Shown: positions 1-9,574, numbered from the stretch's first letter. The stretch is 64,000 bases of DNA from an uncultured Porphyromonadaceae bacterium (GCA_900538555.1 UPYI01000002.1:232538-296537), one strand, 5' to 3'. Numbers and translations are program-made. The notes: generated by a model from the sequence alone, not told the origin.

Positions 1-882
1 GTCGGCAATCGCCATACCGCACAGGCACGTTTCGGCATGTTCGCCGCAGAAAGTCAGATAATAGTTGTTGCGGGTAACGCCGTTATGAAGCGTTATGCCG
101 TTTACCAGCACATTCGAACCAGCCTCTTGCCGAACGAAAGTAGAAGCCACCCGGGAGGTATTCAACGACGACTCCTCCATATCGTAATAGTCGAACACGG
201 AATCTTCGCCTACGAAAATTTCAGCGACCTGCGTCGCCAGCAACTTCGAAGCCGACTCGTCGGAATGGTCGCACACCAACAGCTTGGCACGGGAGTTGCG
301 CCCGACCACGACCAGAATACGGCGGTTCGCCATCCAGTCTACCTTGCCATTCAGAATATTGACCAATTGTATCGGTCGTTCCACTTCCGTGTTGTCGGGA
401 ATATACAGGAAAAAGCCGTCTTGTGCCAATGCGGTATTCAACGCCACAGTTCCGTCACGCCCCATATCGGCAGCCATGCCGTAATACCGGGCGATGAGAT
501 CGGGATGCGACAGTGCCGCTTCGCGCAAGCTGCCGGCGATAACCCCGTCGGGCAGTTTCGCTTTCGGCATCTCCCGGTCGTAAAAATTATCATTCACTAA
601 AAAGTAAAGCGAAGTACTCAGGTTCGGCACATCGCAACGGAACACCTCATACGGGTTTGCCGGTATTTCGATCCTGCCTAAATTCAATCCGTAATCGGGG
701 GCATAGATCGCCTCCAAATCGGTGCGTTTGTACTCTTCGCTCCGCTTGCCGGGCAGACCGTTTTTTCGAAGCAACGCCACAGCTTCGTCGCGCCACCGGT
801 TCATCGCCGGTGCCGAGTGAGAACAGATCAGCCCGCGTTGCTGCTCATACAGATCGATATATTGTTGTATTGCACTCATCAT
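1..882 (-). CDS. sufD: SufD, Fe-S cluster assembly scaffold component (3' end beyond window)
   Basis: Read on the minus strand from tandem ATG codons (882 or 879), an open frame of 294 codons runs off the left edge of the window, so only the N-terminal two thirds is visible. It encodes a SufD-type protein: a helical N-terminal region with a KRSEEYKRTDL stretch, followed by the beta-helix part with repeated short strands. SufD forms the SufBC2D complex that assembles iron-sulfur clusters in the cytosol. It lies 20 bases after sufC, which follows sufB, giving the usual sufBCD order. The identification rests on sequence features plus context and is strong. Confidence 0.9.
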   Translation of the reverse strand, partial: MMSAIQQYIDLYEQQRGLICSHSAPAMNRWRDEAVALLRKNGLPGKRSEEYKRTDLEAIYAPDYGLNLGRIEIPANPYEVFRCDVPNLSTSLYFLVNDNFYDREMPKAKLPDGVIAGSLREAALSHPDLIARYYGMAADMGRDGTVALNTALAQDGFFLYIPDNTEVERPIQLVNILNGKVDWMANRRILVVVGRNSRAKLLVCDHSDESASKLLATQVAEIFVGEDSVFDYYDMEESSLNTSRVASTFVRQEAGSNVLVNGITLHNGVTRNNYYLTFCGEHAETCLCGMAIAD

Positions 883-902
883 CGATTGCTTTACGACGAA
901 AT

Positions 903-1655
903 CTATTCGCCCAGTTCTTTTTTAATCCAGTCGTAACCCTTTTCTTCCAGTTCGAGGGCAAGTTCGGGTCCACCCGATTTCACAATACGCCCTTTGTACA
1001 GCACATGAACGAAATCGGGTGCAATATAATCGAGCAACCGCTGATAGTGGGTGATCACGATCGTAGCGTTCTTTTCCGATTTCAATTTGTTCACGCCGCC
1101 GGCAACAATCCGCAGGGCATCGATATCCAGACCGCTGTCGGTTTCGTCGAGAATCGACAGGCGCGGTTCGAGCATCGCCATCTGGAAAATCTCGTTCCGT
1201 TTTTTCTCTCCGCCCGAAAAGCCTTCATTCACCGAGCGGCTTGCCAATTTATTGTCCAATTCGACGATAGCCCGTTTCTCGCGCATCAGCTTCAAGAAAT
1301 CGGTAGCCGATATAGGTTCTTCGTTCCGGTATTTACGCAATTCGTTTACCGCCGCACGCATGAAGTTCACCATACTCACGCCCGGTATCTCCACCGGATA
1401 TTGAAAACTCAAAAACAGTCCTTCGTGCGAACGGTCTTCGGGCGACAAAGCCAACAGATCTTTTCCGTAGAAATCGACCGATCCACCGGTAACCTCAAAC
1501 GCCGGGTTGCCAGCCAGCACCGACGACAAAGTACTTTTCCCCGAACCGTTCGGTCCCATAATCGCATGAACCTCGCCCGGTTTTACCGTCAGGTCGATGC
1601 CTTTCAAAATCTCTTTGCCGTTGATGGCGGCATGTAGGTCTTTGATTACTAACAT
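903..1655 (-). CDS. sufC: SufC, Fe-S assembly ATPase
   Basis: This 250-residue protein is the ABC-type ATPase of the SUF iron-sulfur assembly complex. The Walker A motif GPNGSGKS is at residues 34-41. The signature region (NEGFSGGEKKRNEI) lies near residue 150 and the Walker B region (LSILDETDSGLD) follows it. It lacks membrane segments, as expected for a soluble partner of SufB and SufD. Length matches the family. It sits between sufB and sufD on the same strand; the 118-base gap to sufB is unusually long for this operon because it contains a dispersed repeat (1681-1760). Confidence 0.97.
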   Translation of the reverse strand: MLVIKDLHAAINGKEILKGIDLTVKPGEVHAIMGPNGSGKSTLSSVLAGNPAFEVTGGSVDFYGKDLLALSPEDRSHEGLFLSFQYPVEIPGVSMVNFMRAAVNELRKYRNEEPISATDFLKLMREKRAIVELDNKLASRSVNEGFSGGEKKRNEIFQMAMLEPRLSILDETDSGLDIDALRIVAGGVNKLKSEKNATIVITHYQRLLDYIAPDFVHVLYKGRIVKSGGPELALELEEKGYDWIKKELGE

Positions 1656-1680
1656 CGTTATATAGTTTTATTTTTTCATT

Positions 1681-1760
1681 TACCCATGCACCTTTTCTCG
1701 CCTCGGCATAGTCTGAACAAGTTCGCCTCTGCTCTCGGCTTATCGAAAACGTTTATCATA
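1681..1760 (+). repeat. Family 1 dispersed repeat, sufB-sufC gap copy
   Basis: About 70 bases here match, with only a few differences, the reverse complement of 18966-19057 downstream of tonB. Shared blocks include CCTCGGCATAGTC, GAACAAGTTCG and CTGCTCTCGGCTTATCG. In this subfamily the promoter end is degenerate (TATCGAAA instead of TAnnTTTG). The copy lies inside the suf operon, between sufB and sufC. Confidence 0.8.
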
Positions 1761-1773
1761 TCCATGCAGCCGG

Positions 1774-3258
1774 TCAGCCGACCGAGCCTTCCAGCGAAAT
1801 CTGCAACAGCCGCTGCGCCTCTACGGCAAACTCCATCGGCAACTTGCTCATCACCTCTTTGGCATAGCCGTTCACGATCAGCCCTACCGCCTCTTCGGTC
1901 GGAATACCGCGCTGGTTGCAATAGAAAATCTGCTCTTCATTGATTTTCGAGGTCGTCGCTTCATGCTCCACAACCGCCGTATCGTTCTGTATCTCCATAT
2001 AGGGGAATGTGTGCGCCCCGCAATGCGAACTCAACAACAGGCTGTCGCACTGCGTAAAGTTACGGGCATTATCGGCTCTCGGCGAAACATGCACCAGTCC
2101 GCGATAGCTGTTCTGGCTATATCCGGCAGAGATACCTTTCGACACGATCGTACTGCGGGTATCCTTGCCCAAGTGAATCATTTTCGTACCCGTATCCGCC
2201 TGTTGCCGGTTGTTGGTTACGGCTACCGAATAAAATTCGCCGACGGCATGGTCGCCTGCCAACACACAGCTCGGATACTTCCACGTGATCGCCGAACCCG
2301 TTTCCACTTGTGTCCACGACAATTTGGAATAGTCGCCTTTACACAGCCCCCGCTTCGTCACGAAGTTATAGATACCTCCTTTGCCCTCCTTGTCGCCCGG
2401 ATACCAGTTCTGCACCGTCGAATACTTCACTTCGGCACGGTCATGCACCACGATCTCCACAATGGCGGCGTGTAGCTGGTTCTCGTCGCGCATCGGAGCG
2501 GTACAGCCTTCCAGATAGCTGACATAGCTGTCGTCGTCCGCCACGATCAGCGTCCGTTCGAACTGCCCCGTATTGGCGGCATTGATCCGGAAATAGGTCG
2601 ATAGCTCCATCGGGCAACGGACTCCCTTCGGGATATAGACAAACGAACCGTCGCTGAATACCGCCGAATTCAAGGCGGCAAAGAAATTATCGGCATACGA
2701 AACGACCGACCCCAAATAACGTTTTACCAGATCGGGATAATCTTTCACCGCCTCGCTGAACGAACAAAATATAACACCCAGTTCAGCCAACTTCTCGCGG
2801 AAAGTCGTTTTCACCGACACGCTATCCATTACCGCATCGACAGCGATACCCGACAATTTCATCTGCTCTTCGAGCGAGATACCGAGTTTGTCGAAAGTCT
2901 TGCGCAGTTCCGGGTCTACTTCATCCAGGCTATTCGGTGCTTTCTTGGTTTTCGGCGCCGCATAATAACTGATCGCCTGATAGTCGATTTCCGGAATATC
3001 CAGATGCGCCCAATGCGGCATATCCATTTTCAGCCAATGGGCATACGCTTTCAGGCGGAATTGCAACAGCCACTCCGGTTCGCCTTTCTTCGCCGAGATA
3101 TGCCGTATGATATCTTCGTTCAATCCGCGGGGTATCACATCGGTTTCGATATCGGTAACGAAACCGTACTTATATTCACCCGAGGTGACCTCGTCTAAAA
3201 TATCGTCGTTTTTCTCTTTCAGAGTTATATTCTCTTCTTTTTCCATCGGTTCTTCCAC
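1774..3258 (-). CDS. sufB: SufB, Fe-S cluster assembly scaffold protein
   Basis: A 494-residue SufB protein, the scaffold subunit of the SufBC2D complex on which nascent clusters are built. The family-typical stretches FSDGSFVYIPKGVRCPMEL and the C-terminal SHCGAHTFPYMEI followed by EHEATTSKINEEQIFYCNQRGI are present. Length is normal for SufB (about 470-495). The first ATG gives MEEPMEKEEN; a second ATG four codons later is an alternative start. It begins 3 bases after the cvpA stop codon, so cvpA and sufB are probably co-transcribed. The sulfur shuttle sufE is elsewhere (55634-56068) and no sufS is in the window. Confidence 0.97.
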   Translation of the reverse strand: MEEPMEKEENITLKEKNDDILDEVTSGEYKYGFVTDIETDVIPRGLNEDIIRHISAKKGEPEWLLQFRLKAYAHWLKMDMPHWAHLDIPEIDYQAISYYAAPKTKKAPNSLDEVDPELRKTFDKLGISLEEQMKLSGIAVDAVMDSVSVKTTFREKLAELGVIFCSFSEAVKDYPDLVKRYLGSVVSYADNFFAALNSAVFSDGSFVYIPKGVRCPMELSTYFRINAANTGQFERTLIVADDDSYVSYLEGCTAPMRDENQLHAAIVEIVVHDRAEVKYSTVQNWYPGDKEGKGGIYNFVTKRGLCKGDYSKLSWTQVETGSAITWKYPSCVLAGDHAVGEFYSVAVTNNRQQADTGTKMIHLGKDTRSTIVSKGISAGYSQNSYRGLVHVSPRADNARNFTQCDSLLLSSHCGAHTFPYMEIQNDTAVVEHEATTSKINEEQIFYCNQRGIPTEEAVGLIVNGYAKEVMSKLPMEFAVEAQRLLQISLEGSVG

Positions 3259-3261
3259 AGG

Positions 3262-3846
3262 TTAAGCCTCTTGCGACACGGAGCCCGAAAGAGCGTCCCC
3301 GTCGTGAGAATGAATAAAGAACAAATCATCCGCCGCTTTGGTTGTAGGCAAAGAGACATCGCCTATCGACTTCGTTGCCATATCGAGCAACATCGGTGCA
3401 AAGTCGAGTGTCCATGCGTAGAACTTCGATTCCCGCGTATCTTTCCGTTTCAGCAAGACACCGTCGGTATCGACCAACGCCAACAGGTTTGCCAGCACAC
3501 TCAGCAGCAATATATATTTCGCCGCGCCGAACACGCCGCCGATCAACCGGTCGATCCATCCCAACGCCACACCTTGCGTGATGCGCTGCAACAGACGTGC
3601 CAAAGCGAACACCGATAAATAAACAATCAGAAACACCAATACATACGAAGCGATCTCTGCCGTAGTAGCCGACAGATCTACCACCGAACGCAACCAGTGG
3701 GAAAACTCCGCCGCAAACAAGCGGGCGCCGATAATACCGATCAGGAAACCGCCCAACGATCCCAACTGGCGGAAGATACCTTTGGATGCTCCCACAACAG
3801 CCCCCGCCAATAATACGGTAAGAATAATAATATCAATGTAATTCAT
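3262..3846 (-). CDS. CvpA family membrane protein
   Basis: A 194-residue inner-membrane protein with four hydrophobic segments (about residues 5-22, 27-45, 62-85 and 98-125) and a polar C-terminal tail. The pattern and the start MNYIDIIILTVLLAGAVVGASKG match the CvpA (colicin V production) family, whose members are small four-helix proteins linked to envelope homeostasis. The molecular role is not established. It is the first gene of a likely cvpA-sufB-sufC-sufD transcript; a TAATTTTG -7 element lies about 27 bases upstream of the ATG. Confidence 0.85.
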   Translation of the reverse strand: MNYIDIIILTVLLAGAVVGASKGIFRQLGSLGGFLIGIIGARLFAAEFSHWLRSVVDLSATTAEIASYVLVFLIVYLSVFALARLLQRITQGVALGWIDRLIGGVFGAAKYILLLSVLANLLALVDTDGVLLKRKDTRESKFYAWTLDFAPMLLDMATKSIGDVSLPTTKAADDLFFIHSHDGDALSGSVSQEA

Positions 3847-3872
3847 CTCGTTTTCGATTATATATTAGGGTA

Positions 3873-3880
3873 CAAAATTA
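3873..3880 (-). promoter_or_regulatory. Probable -7 element for cvpA-sufBCD
   Basis: On the minus strand this reads TAATTTTG, a match to the Bacteroidota -7 consensus TAnnTTTG. The predicted transcription start is about 20 bases upstream of the cvpA ATG. No clear TTTG -33 box is visible at the expected distance. Confidence 0.5.
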
Positions 3881-4012
3881 CATTATTTTTCAGACTTTCC
3901 GTAGCTGTTGCCCCGAAATCGCACACAATATATACGACAAGAGACCGTATCCGTCGGATACAGCCCCTTATCGCAAATGCCATCGGGCATTTCGTATTTT
4001 CCGGGAACACCG

Positions 4013-6871
4013 TTACAGCGTCTTCTTCACTTCCACTTCCTCGTACGCCTCGATCAAGTCGCCCACGCGCACGTCGTTATAGTTGGTGATATTCAAACCG
4101 CATTCGTAACCGGTAGCCACCTCTTTCACATCGTCTTTGAAGCGTTTCAAAGAACCGAGGTCGCCGGTATAAATAACGATACCGTCACGAATCAGGCGCA
4201 CTTTCGTATTCCGTTTGAGTTTACCCTCTTTCACGGCACATCCGGCAACCGTACCCACTTTGGTGATGTGGTAGGTTTCGCGGACTTCGGCAGTACCGGT
4301 CACCTCTTCCTTGATTTCGGGCGACAACATACCTTCCATAGCCGCTTTGATCTCTTCGATCGCATCGTAGATGATCGAATAGAGACGGATGTCCACTCCT
4401 TCGCGTTCGGCAAGACGACGTGCCGCCATAGACGGACGCACTTGGAAACCGACGATAATCGCATCGGAAGCCGCCGCCAGCGTCACATCCGATTCGGAAA
4501 TCTGACCGACAGCCTTATGCAACAGATTGACTTGAATTTCGGGAGTAGAGAGCTTGATCAACGAATCGCCCAACGCTTCCACCGAACCGTCCACATCACC
4601 TTTCACGATGATATTCAGCTCTTGGAAGTTTCCGATAGCGATCCGGCGACCTATATCGTCGAGAGTCAGCAACTTATGCGTACGCAAACCTAACTCGCGT
4701 TGCAACTGTTCGCGTTTGTTGGCGATTTCGCGAGCTTCCTGTTCCGTTTCCATTACGTGGAACACATCACCCGCCTGCGGCGCACCGTTCAATCCCAAGA
4801 TCTGTACCGGTGTGGAAGGTCCTGCCTCCTTGATACGGGTATTACGTTCGTTGAACATGGCTTTGACACGACCGTAGTTCGTTCCAGCCAACAGGATATC
4901 GCCCATTTTCAACGTACCGTTCTGCACCAGTACGGTAGCCACATATCCGCGACCCTTGTCAAGAGTCGATTCGATCAACGTTCCGACAGCCCGACGGTTG
5001 GGATTCGCTTTCATATCGAGCAACTCGGCTTCGAGCAATACCTTTTCCATCAGCTCGTGTACGCCGGTTCCCTTTTTCGCAGAGATCTCCTGCGACTGAT
5101 ATTTTCCGCCCCAGTCCTCGACCAGATAATTCATATTCGCGAGCTCCTCCTTGATCTTCTCGGGGTTCGCATTAGGCTTATCTATTTTATTGATAGCAAA
5201 CACGATAGGCACGCCAGCCGCCGAAGCATGGTTGATAGCCTCTACGGTCTGCGGCATCACATTGTCGTCGGCTGCCACAATGATAATCGCAATATCGGTA
5301 GCCTTCGCACCGCGGGCACGCATGGCGGTAAACGCTTCGTGACCCGGCGTATCGAGGAACGTGATACGGCGGCCGTCGTCCAGTTTCACATTATACGCAC
5401 CGATGTGCTGTGTAATACCGCCCGCCTCACCGGCAATCACATTGGCATTGCGGATATAGTCGAGCAACGATGTCTTACCGTGGTCTACGTGACCCATCAC
5501 TACGACTACCGGAGGCCGCGACACCAGATCTTCTTCGCTGTCCTCTTCCTCGTTGATGGCTTCCACCACTTCCGCACTCACAAACTCGGTTTTAAATCCG
5601 AACTCTTCGGCTACGATATTGATCGTTTCAGCATCGAGCCGCTGGTTGATAGAAACCATCATGCCGATGCTCATGCAGGTGGAAATGACATTGTTCACCG
5701 GAACATCCATCATCACTGCCAGGTCGTTCGCCGTAACGAACTCGGTCAGTTTCAGAATGTGGCTTTCCGCCTGTTCCTGTTCTGCCAGTTCGCGTTCGCG
5801 GGTAGAGAACGCTTCGCGTTTCTCCTTACGCCATTTGGCTGATTTCTTCTGGTTTTTATTGGTCAAACGGGCAAGCGTCTCTTTAATCTGCTTCTGTACG
5901 TCCTCTTCGTTCACTTCGGCTTTTACCGGACGCTGGGGCTTGTTGTTGCCCTTTGCCGGTTTACCGCCGGGACGGTTTCCGTTGTTATTGCCGCCCTGAT
6001 GACGAGGCTGTTGCTGACCGAAAGAAGATGCGCTCTTTTCAATATCGACTTTCTCTTTATTGATCCGTTTGCGTTTCCGGCGTTCTCCCGACTCGTTGTC
6101 GGATGCCGCTCCGCCTTCGGCGGGTTTACGGGCTTCAAGGCGTTGTTTCTCTTTGGCTTCACGCTCTTTCCGTTTCTCCTCCTTGTTTTTCTTTTTCGGA
6201 CGGGTCTGCTGGTTCAATGCCGACAGGTCGATCTTTCCGACCACATTTATCGTAGAAGTCAATGTCGGACGTCCCAATGTGAACACTTCATCCTTATCGG
6301 CTGCGGGAGCTGCCGGTTGAGCGGCAGCCGGTTTTACCTCTTCCGCTTTCGGCTCCGGTTTCACTTCGGGCTTTATTTCGGGTTTCACTTCGGGTTTCGG
6401 TTCGGATTTCGGTTCTACCACCGGTTCGGGTTTAGGCTCCGGTTTAAGCTCCGGTTTCACCGGTTGAGGCTGTTCCGGTTTCACCTCAGGTTTCGGGGCA
6501 ACAACGGGTTCGGGAGCAGGCTTGGGAGCCGCCGGCTTTTTGGGGTTCAGATCGATTTTACCGACTACCTTCACCCGCACCTCCTCAGGTCTTGTCACCT
6601 TCACCTCCTGCGGTTCTACACGAACCGGCTCTTCGGCGGGGGCAGTAGCTTTGGGAGCAGCCTCTTTATGACGACCCGAACTGAGACTATCCGATTCGAG
6701 TTTCAAGTTTTTGTCGTTACTGAATTCTTTTACCAACAGTTGATATTGCTCGTCGGTAATTTTCGTATTCGGATTAGCCTCTACCGAAAAGCCTTTCTTT
6801 TGCAGAAATTCGACAGCCGTCTGGATTCCCACATTCAAATCTCTTGCTACTTTATTTAACCTGATTGACAT
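4013..6871 (-). CDS. infB: Translation initiation factor IF-2
   Basis: A 952-residue IF-2, the GTPase that places initiator tRNA on the ribosome. The N-terminus has an IF2_N domain (SIRLNKVARDLNVGIQTAVEFL). A long low-complexity Pro/Glu/Lys region follows at about residues 75-210, with repeats of the type KPEVKPEPKPEP, and then a Lys/Arg-rich segment. The G domain begins near residue 455 with GHVDHGKTSLL (G1), DTPGHEAF (G3) and NKIDK (G4); domains II-IV complete the protein. It follows nusA by 75 bases, making the common rimP-nusA-infB cluster. The Pro/Glu repeat region is probably length-variable between strains. Confidence 0.97.
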   Translation of the reverse strand: MSIRLNKVARDLNVGIQTAVEFLQKKGFSVEANPNTKITDEQYQLLVKEFSNDKNLKLESDSLSSGRHKEAAPKATAPAEEPVRVEPQEVKVTRPEEVRVKVVGKIDLNPKKPAAPKPAPEPVVAPKPEVKPEQPQPVKPELKPEPKPEPVVEPKSEPKPEVKPEIKPEVKPEPKAEEVKPAAAQPAAPAADKDEVFTLGRPTLTSTINVVGKIDLSALNQQTRPKKKNKEEKRKEREAKEKQRLEARKPAEGGAASDNESGERRKRKRINKEKVDIEKSASSFGQQQPRHQGGNNNGNRPGGKPAKGNNKPQRPVKAEVNEEDVQKQIKETLARLTNKNQKKSAKWRKEKREAFSTRERELAEQEQAESHILKLTEFVTANDLAVMMDVPVNNVISTCMSIGMMVSINQRLDAETINIVAEEFGFKTEFVSAEVVEAINEEEDSEEDLVSRPPVVVVMGHVDHGKTSLLDYIRNANVIAGEAGGITQHIGAYNVKLDDGRRITFLDTPGHEAFTAMRARGAKATDIAIIIVAADDNVMPQTVEAINHASAAGVPIVFAINKIDKPNANPEKIKEELANMNYLVEDWGGKYQSQEISAKKGTGVHELMEKVLLEAELLDMKANPNRRAVGTLIESTLDKGRGYVATVLVQNGTLKMGDILLAGTNYGRVKAMFNERNTRIKEAGPSTPVQILGLNGAPQAGDVFHVMETEQEAREIANKREQLQRELGLRTHKLLTLDDIGRRIAIGNFQELNIIVKGDVDGSVEALGDSLIKLSTPEIQVNLLHKAVGQISESDVTLAAASDAIIVGFQVRPSMAARRLAEREGVDIRLYSIIYDAIEEIKAAMEGMLSPEIKEEVTGTAEVRETYHITKVGTVAGCAVKEGKLKRNTKVRLIRDGIVIYTGDLGSLKRFKDDVKEVATGYECGLNITNYNDVRVGDLIEAYEEVEVKKTL

Positions 6872-6901
6872 ACTTATTTTTTACATTAATACTAAAAATA
6901 G

Positions 6902-6928
6902 TGGAGAGGTTTTTGTCGCGCCCTCTCC
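6902..6928 (-). terminator. Small hairpin between nusA and infB
   Basis: GGAGAGG and CCTCTCC form a 7-bp stem in the 75-base nusA-infB gap. On the minus strand it is followed within a few bases by a short T-rich run. It could be a weak attenuator; the two genes are otherwise expected to be co-transcribed. Confidence 0.3.
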
Positions 6929-6946
6929 GGGTGCGGGAAGGACGAA

Positions 6947-8200
6947 TCAATCTTCGAACTCCGCTTTCAAGATAGCCAATACCTCATCGACGGTATCGTC
7001 TTCCAGATCGGCTTTTTCGATCAGGGTTTCGCGGGGCATAGCCAGCACGCTCTTCGCAGTAGCGCAACCGATAGCTTTCAACGCATCGATCACCCAGCTA
7101 TCGATTTCGTCGGAGAATTCGTCGAGGTAAATATCCTCATCTTCCTCCTCGTCGATATCGCGATAAACGTCGATCGTATATCCGGTAAGCATCGAAGCCA
7201 GCTTGATATTCAAACCGCCCTTACCGATTGCCAGAGAAACCTCTTCGGGTTTCAGGAACACTTCGGCTTTCTTTTCTTCTTCGTTCAGTCTGATCGAAGA
7301 GATTTTCGCCGGGCTCAACGCGCGTTGGATAAACAACGATGCGTTGGAGGTGTAGTTGATCACGTCGATATTCTCGTTACGGAGTTCGCGGACGATACCG
7401 TGGATACGCGAACCTTTCACACCGACGCAGGCTCCCACCGGGTCGATACGATCGTCGTACGACTCTACCGCCACTTTGGCACGCTCGCCCGGGATACGGG
7501 CAATCGCACGGATCAGGATCAGACCGTCGTGAATTTCGGGCACTTCCAGTTCGAACAGGCGGCGCAGGAAATCGTTCGACGTACGCGAAACGATGATCTT
7601 CGGGTTGTTGTTCTTGTTGTCCACATCCAGCACGACCGCACGTGCCGTTTCACCTTTCCGGTAAAAATCCGACGGGATCTGTTCCGACTTCGGCAACAGC
7701 AGTTCATTGCCCTCGTCGTCGATAAGCAACATCTCGCGTTTCCAAGTCTGATAAACTTCGGCGCTTACCAACTCACCGATTTTATCTTTATACTTATTAT
7801 ATATGGCATCTTTCTGCAAATCGAGAATCTTCGAAGCCAACGTCTGGCGCAAGTTCAAGATAGCACGACGACCGAATTTTTCGAAGATCACTTCGTCGGT
7901 CATCTCCTCACCCACTTGGAAATCGGGATCGGTCTGACGGGCTTCCGACAAAGACACCTGCAAATTGCTGTCGGTCACCTGACCGTCTTCCACGATCTCG
8001 CGGTTCCGCCAGATCTCGAAGTCGCCTTTGACAGGATTGACAATCACATCGAAGTTTTCGTCCGTACCGAACATTTTAGCCAGCACATTCCGGAACGACT
8101 CCTCCAACACGCTGATCATCGTCGTTATCTCAATATTCTTTAACTCTTTAAACTCAGAGAACGTATCGACCATGCTCATGGTCTCCTCTTTCTTAGCCAT
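6947..8200 (-). CDS. nusA: Transcription termination/antitermination factor NusA
   Basis: A 417-residue NusA, an RNA polymerase-associated factor controlling pausing, termination and antitermination. The N-terminal domain, an S1 domain (about residues 130-200) and two KH domains (the first containing DPVGACVGVKGSRI, the second LAIGKGGLNIKLASMLTGYTID) are present. The C-terminus is a short acidic stretch (DEEEDEDIYLDEF) and a single helix-hairpin-helix-like region, not the tandem acidic repeats of E. coli. It starts one base after the rimP stop codon. Confidence 0.97.
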   Translation of the reverse strand: MAKKEETMSMVDTFSEFKELKNIEITTMISVLEESFRNVLAKMFGTDENFDVIVNPVKGDFEIWRNREIVEDGQVTDSNLQVSLSEARQTDPDFQVGEEMTDEVIFEKFGRRAILNLRQTLASKILDLQKDAIYNKYKDKIGELVSAEVYQTWKREMLLIDDEGNELLLPKSEQIPSDFYRKGETARAVVLDVDNKNNNPKIIVSRTSNDFLRRLFELEVPEIHDGLILIRAIARIPGERAKVAVESYDDRIDPVGACVGVKGSRIHGIVRELRNENIDVINYTSNASLFIQRALSPAKISSIRLNEEEKKAEVFLKPEEVSLAIGKGGLNIKLASMLTGYTIDVYRDIDEEEDEDIYLDEFSDEIDSWVIDALKAIGCATAKSVLAMPRETLIEKADLEDDTVDEVLAILKAEFED

Positions 8201-8201
8201 A

Positions 8202-8669
8202 TTATTTAAATCTGATTAGATATTTTGTATATTTTACTTCATCGTAAGCGAAAGTCAAATCTTCCTCCACTTCTATTTTCCGTTTTGCATTTTCGGGTTT
8301 CACCTTTTTGGTGATCGTCACCGTAAAGCGTTCTTCCCCGGCATCTTTCAATACGCCCGAAAGTTTCACGCCTCCTTTGGTGAGCACCTCGACCTCATTG
8401 CCTATGTTCTTCCGATACTGCCCCAACACCTTGAACGGCGATGTAAGCCCTGCCGAACCCACTTCCAATTCGAAATCCTCGGTATCCCGGTCCAGTTTCG
8501 ATTCGATAAAGCGGCTCAATTCCACACAGCGGTCGATATCCACCCCTTCGCGATTGTCTATCTCCACAACAATCGTATTGCCGGGCTGCACCGTCACGTC
8601 CACTACAAAATAGTCCGTGCCCTGCAAACCCTCTTCTACATAGCGCAATATGTCTTCTCTCTCTATCAT
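8202..8669 (-). CDS. rimP: Ribosome maturation factor RimP
   Basis: A 155-residue RimP, required for 30S subunit maturation. The N-terminal alpha/beta domain contains EIDNREGVDIDRCVELSRFIESKLD and EVGSAGLTSPFK (the family GLdRPL-type motif), followed by a small SH3-like C-terminal domain. It is the first gene of rimP-nusA-infB. A full-consensus promoter (8726-8757) lies about 55 bases upstream. Confidence 0.95.
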   Translation of the reverse strand: MIEREDILRYVEEGLQGTDYFVVDVTVQPGNTIVVEIDNREGVDIDRCVELSRFIESKLDRDTEDFELEVGSAGLTSPFKVLGQYRKNIGNEVEVLTKGGVKLSGVLKDAGEERFTVTITKKVKPENAKRKIEVEEDLTFAYDEVKYTKYLIRFK

Positions 8670-8725
8670 AACCCTATTAGAAAAAAACGAGGGGACAACC
8701 TGCCCCCTCCGTCTTCCATTCGTTG

Positions 8726-8757
8726 CAAATATAGTATATAATTATCTTGTGCGCAAA
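8726..8757 (-). promoter_or_regulatory. Consensus promoter for rimP-nusA-infB
   Basis: On the minus strand, TTTG (8754-8757) is followed by exactly 20 bases and then TATATTTG (8726-8733), an exact fit to the Bacteroidota TTTG/TAnnTTTG promoter. The predicted start is near 8719, about 50 bases before the rimP ATG. Confidence 0.8.
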
Positions 8758-8828
8758 TCGAGCCGTTTCAATTGGTGTAAATCTTCACCAAAACCCGATT
8801 ATTTTTAAATTATTTATATTTTATTATA

Positions 8829-9554
8829 TTATATAAACACACTTCGCATATAGGTACGCAACTCCCGTTCCAGCTCTTTTTCCCTACCGCCGCAATACCG
8901 GTCGCACAACCGGTGAAAGCGCTCGCTATGTTCGAGATAGGTAAGATGTGCCAATTCGTGGCAAATCACATAATCGACCAAATGCGCCGGAAAAAGCATC
9001 AATGTTTTCGACAGTTGAATATCCCCCCGCGCCGTACAATGCCCGAGCTTGCTCCTGCCATGACCGATCGTAAGTTTTCCGAAACGGACACCGAACCTAT
9101 CGGCAAGACGCAGCACGCGCGGATAAAGTTCGGCATAAGCCCGGTGCGACAGAACCGTACCGACCGCCCGCAACACCCGATCGCGATTTTCCGGCAACGT
9201 CCACTCTACCCCTTCCGGCAAGAGTACGACCAGCGTATCGCCATCGTACTTGAAATGGATTCGCGAACGGTCGAACGTCTGTTCCGACAACCTGATCTCT
9301 CCGCATAAATAAGGAATCACTCCACCGGGCAACCAACGGCTATCGGTTCGACGGGAAGCCTCTTTTTCAAGCAAGGCAGATACCGAATCCCGATTCTCCC
9401 GCAACACCCGATCGACCTCCGACAAGTCAGTCCGTTCGGGGCAGGTCACCCATAAACGCCCCTGCCTGATGCGCAAAATGATCCGACGCGCACGGGCATC
9501 GGTGCGCACCGTCACTTCTCCAAACTCGGTATGTTCATAACTATACGTTCCCAC
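8829..9554 (-). CDS. YgjP-family zinc-dependent metalloprotease
   Basis: A protein of about 241 residues with the YgjP/DUF45 (WLM-like) fold. The zinc site CHELAHLTYLEHSERFH is followed by a C-terminal YCGGREKELE region. The family is a minimal gluzincin-type protease with unknown substrates. The open frame extends upstream to 9797, but that extension is the translated family 1 repeat array, giving three repeats of the type TCTIF...LRLNITQTSLVL, so I reject it. The GTG at 9554 is 14 bases after the predicted start of a consensus promoter carried by the nearest repeat copy. No in-frame ATG exists before the conserved region. Confidence 0.8.
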   Translation of the reverse strand: MGTYSYEHTEFGEVTVRTDARARRIILRIRQGRLWVTCPERTDLSEVDRVLRENRDSVSALLEKEASRRTDSRWLPGGVIPYLCGEIRLSEQTFDRSRIHFKYDGDTLVVLLPEGVEWTLPENRDRVLRAVGTVLSHRAYAELYPRVLRLADRFGVRFGKLTIGHGRSKLGHCTARGDIQLSKTLMLFPAHLVDYVICHELAHLTYLEHSERFHRLCDRYCGGREKELERELRTYMRSVFI

Positions 9555-9574
9555 GTCCCACTCTTTTCGTCGAA

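Noticed and set aside
1686..1943. Plus-strand frame beginning MHLFSPRHSLNKFASALGLSKT, repeated at 18848-19057 on minus
   Set aside because: The shared peptide reflects the near-identical DNA repeats; the frames then continue into antisense of sufB or tonB.
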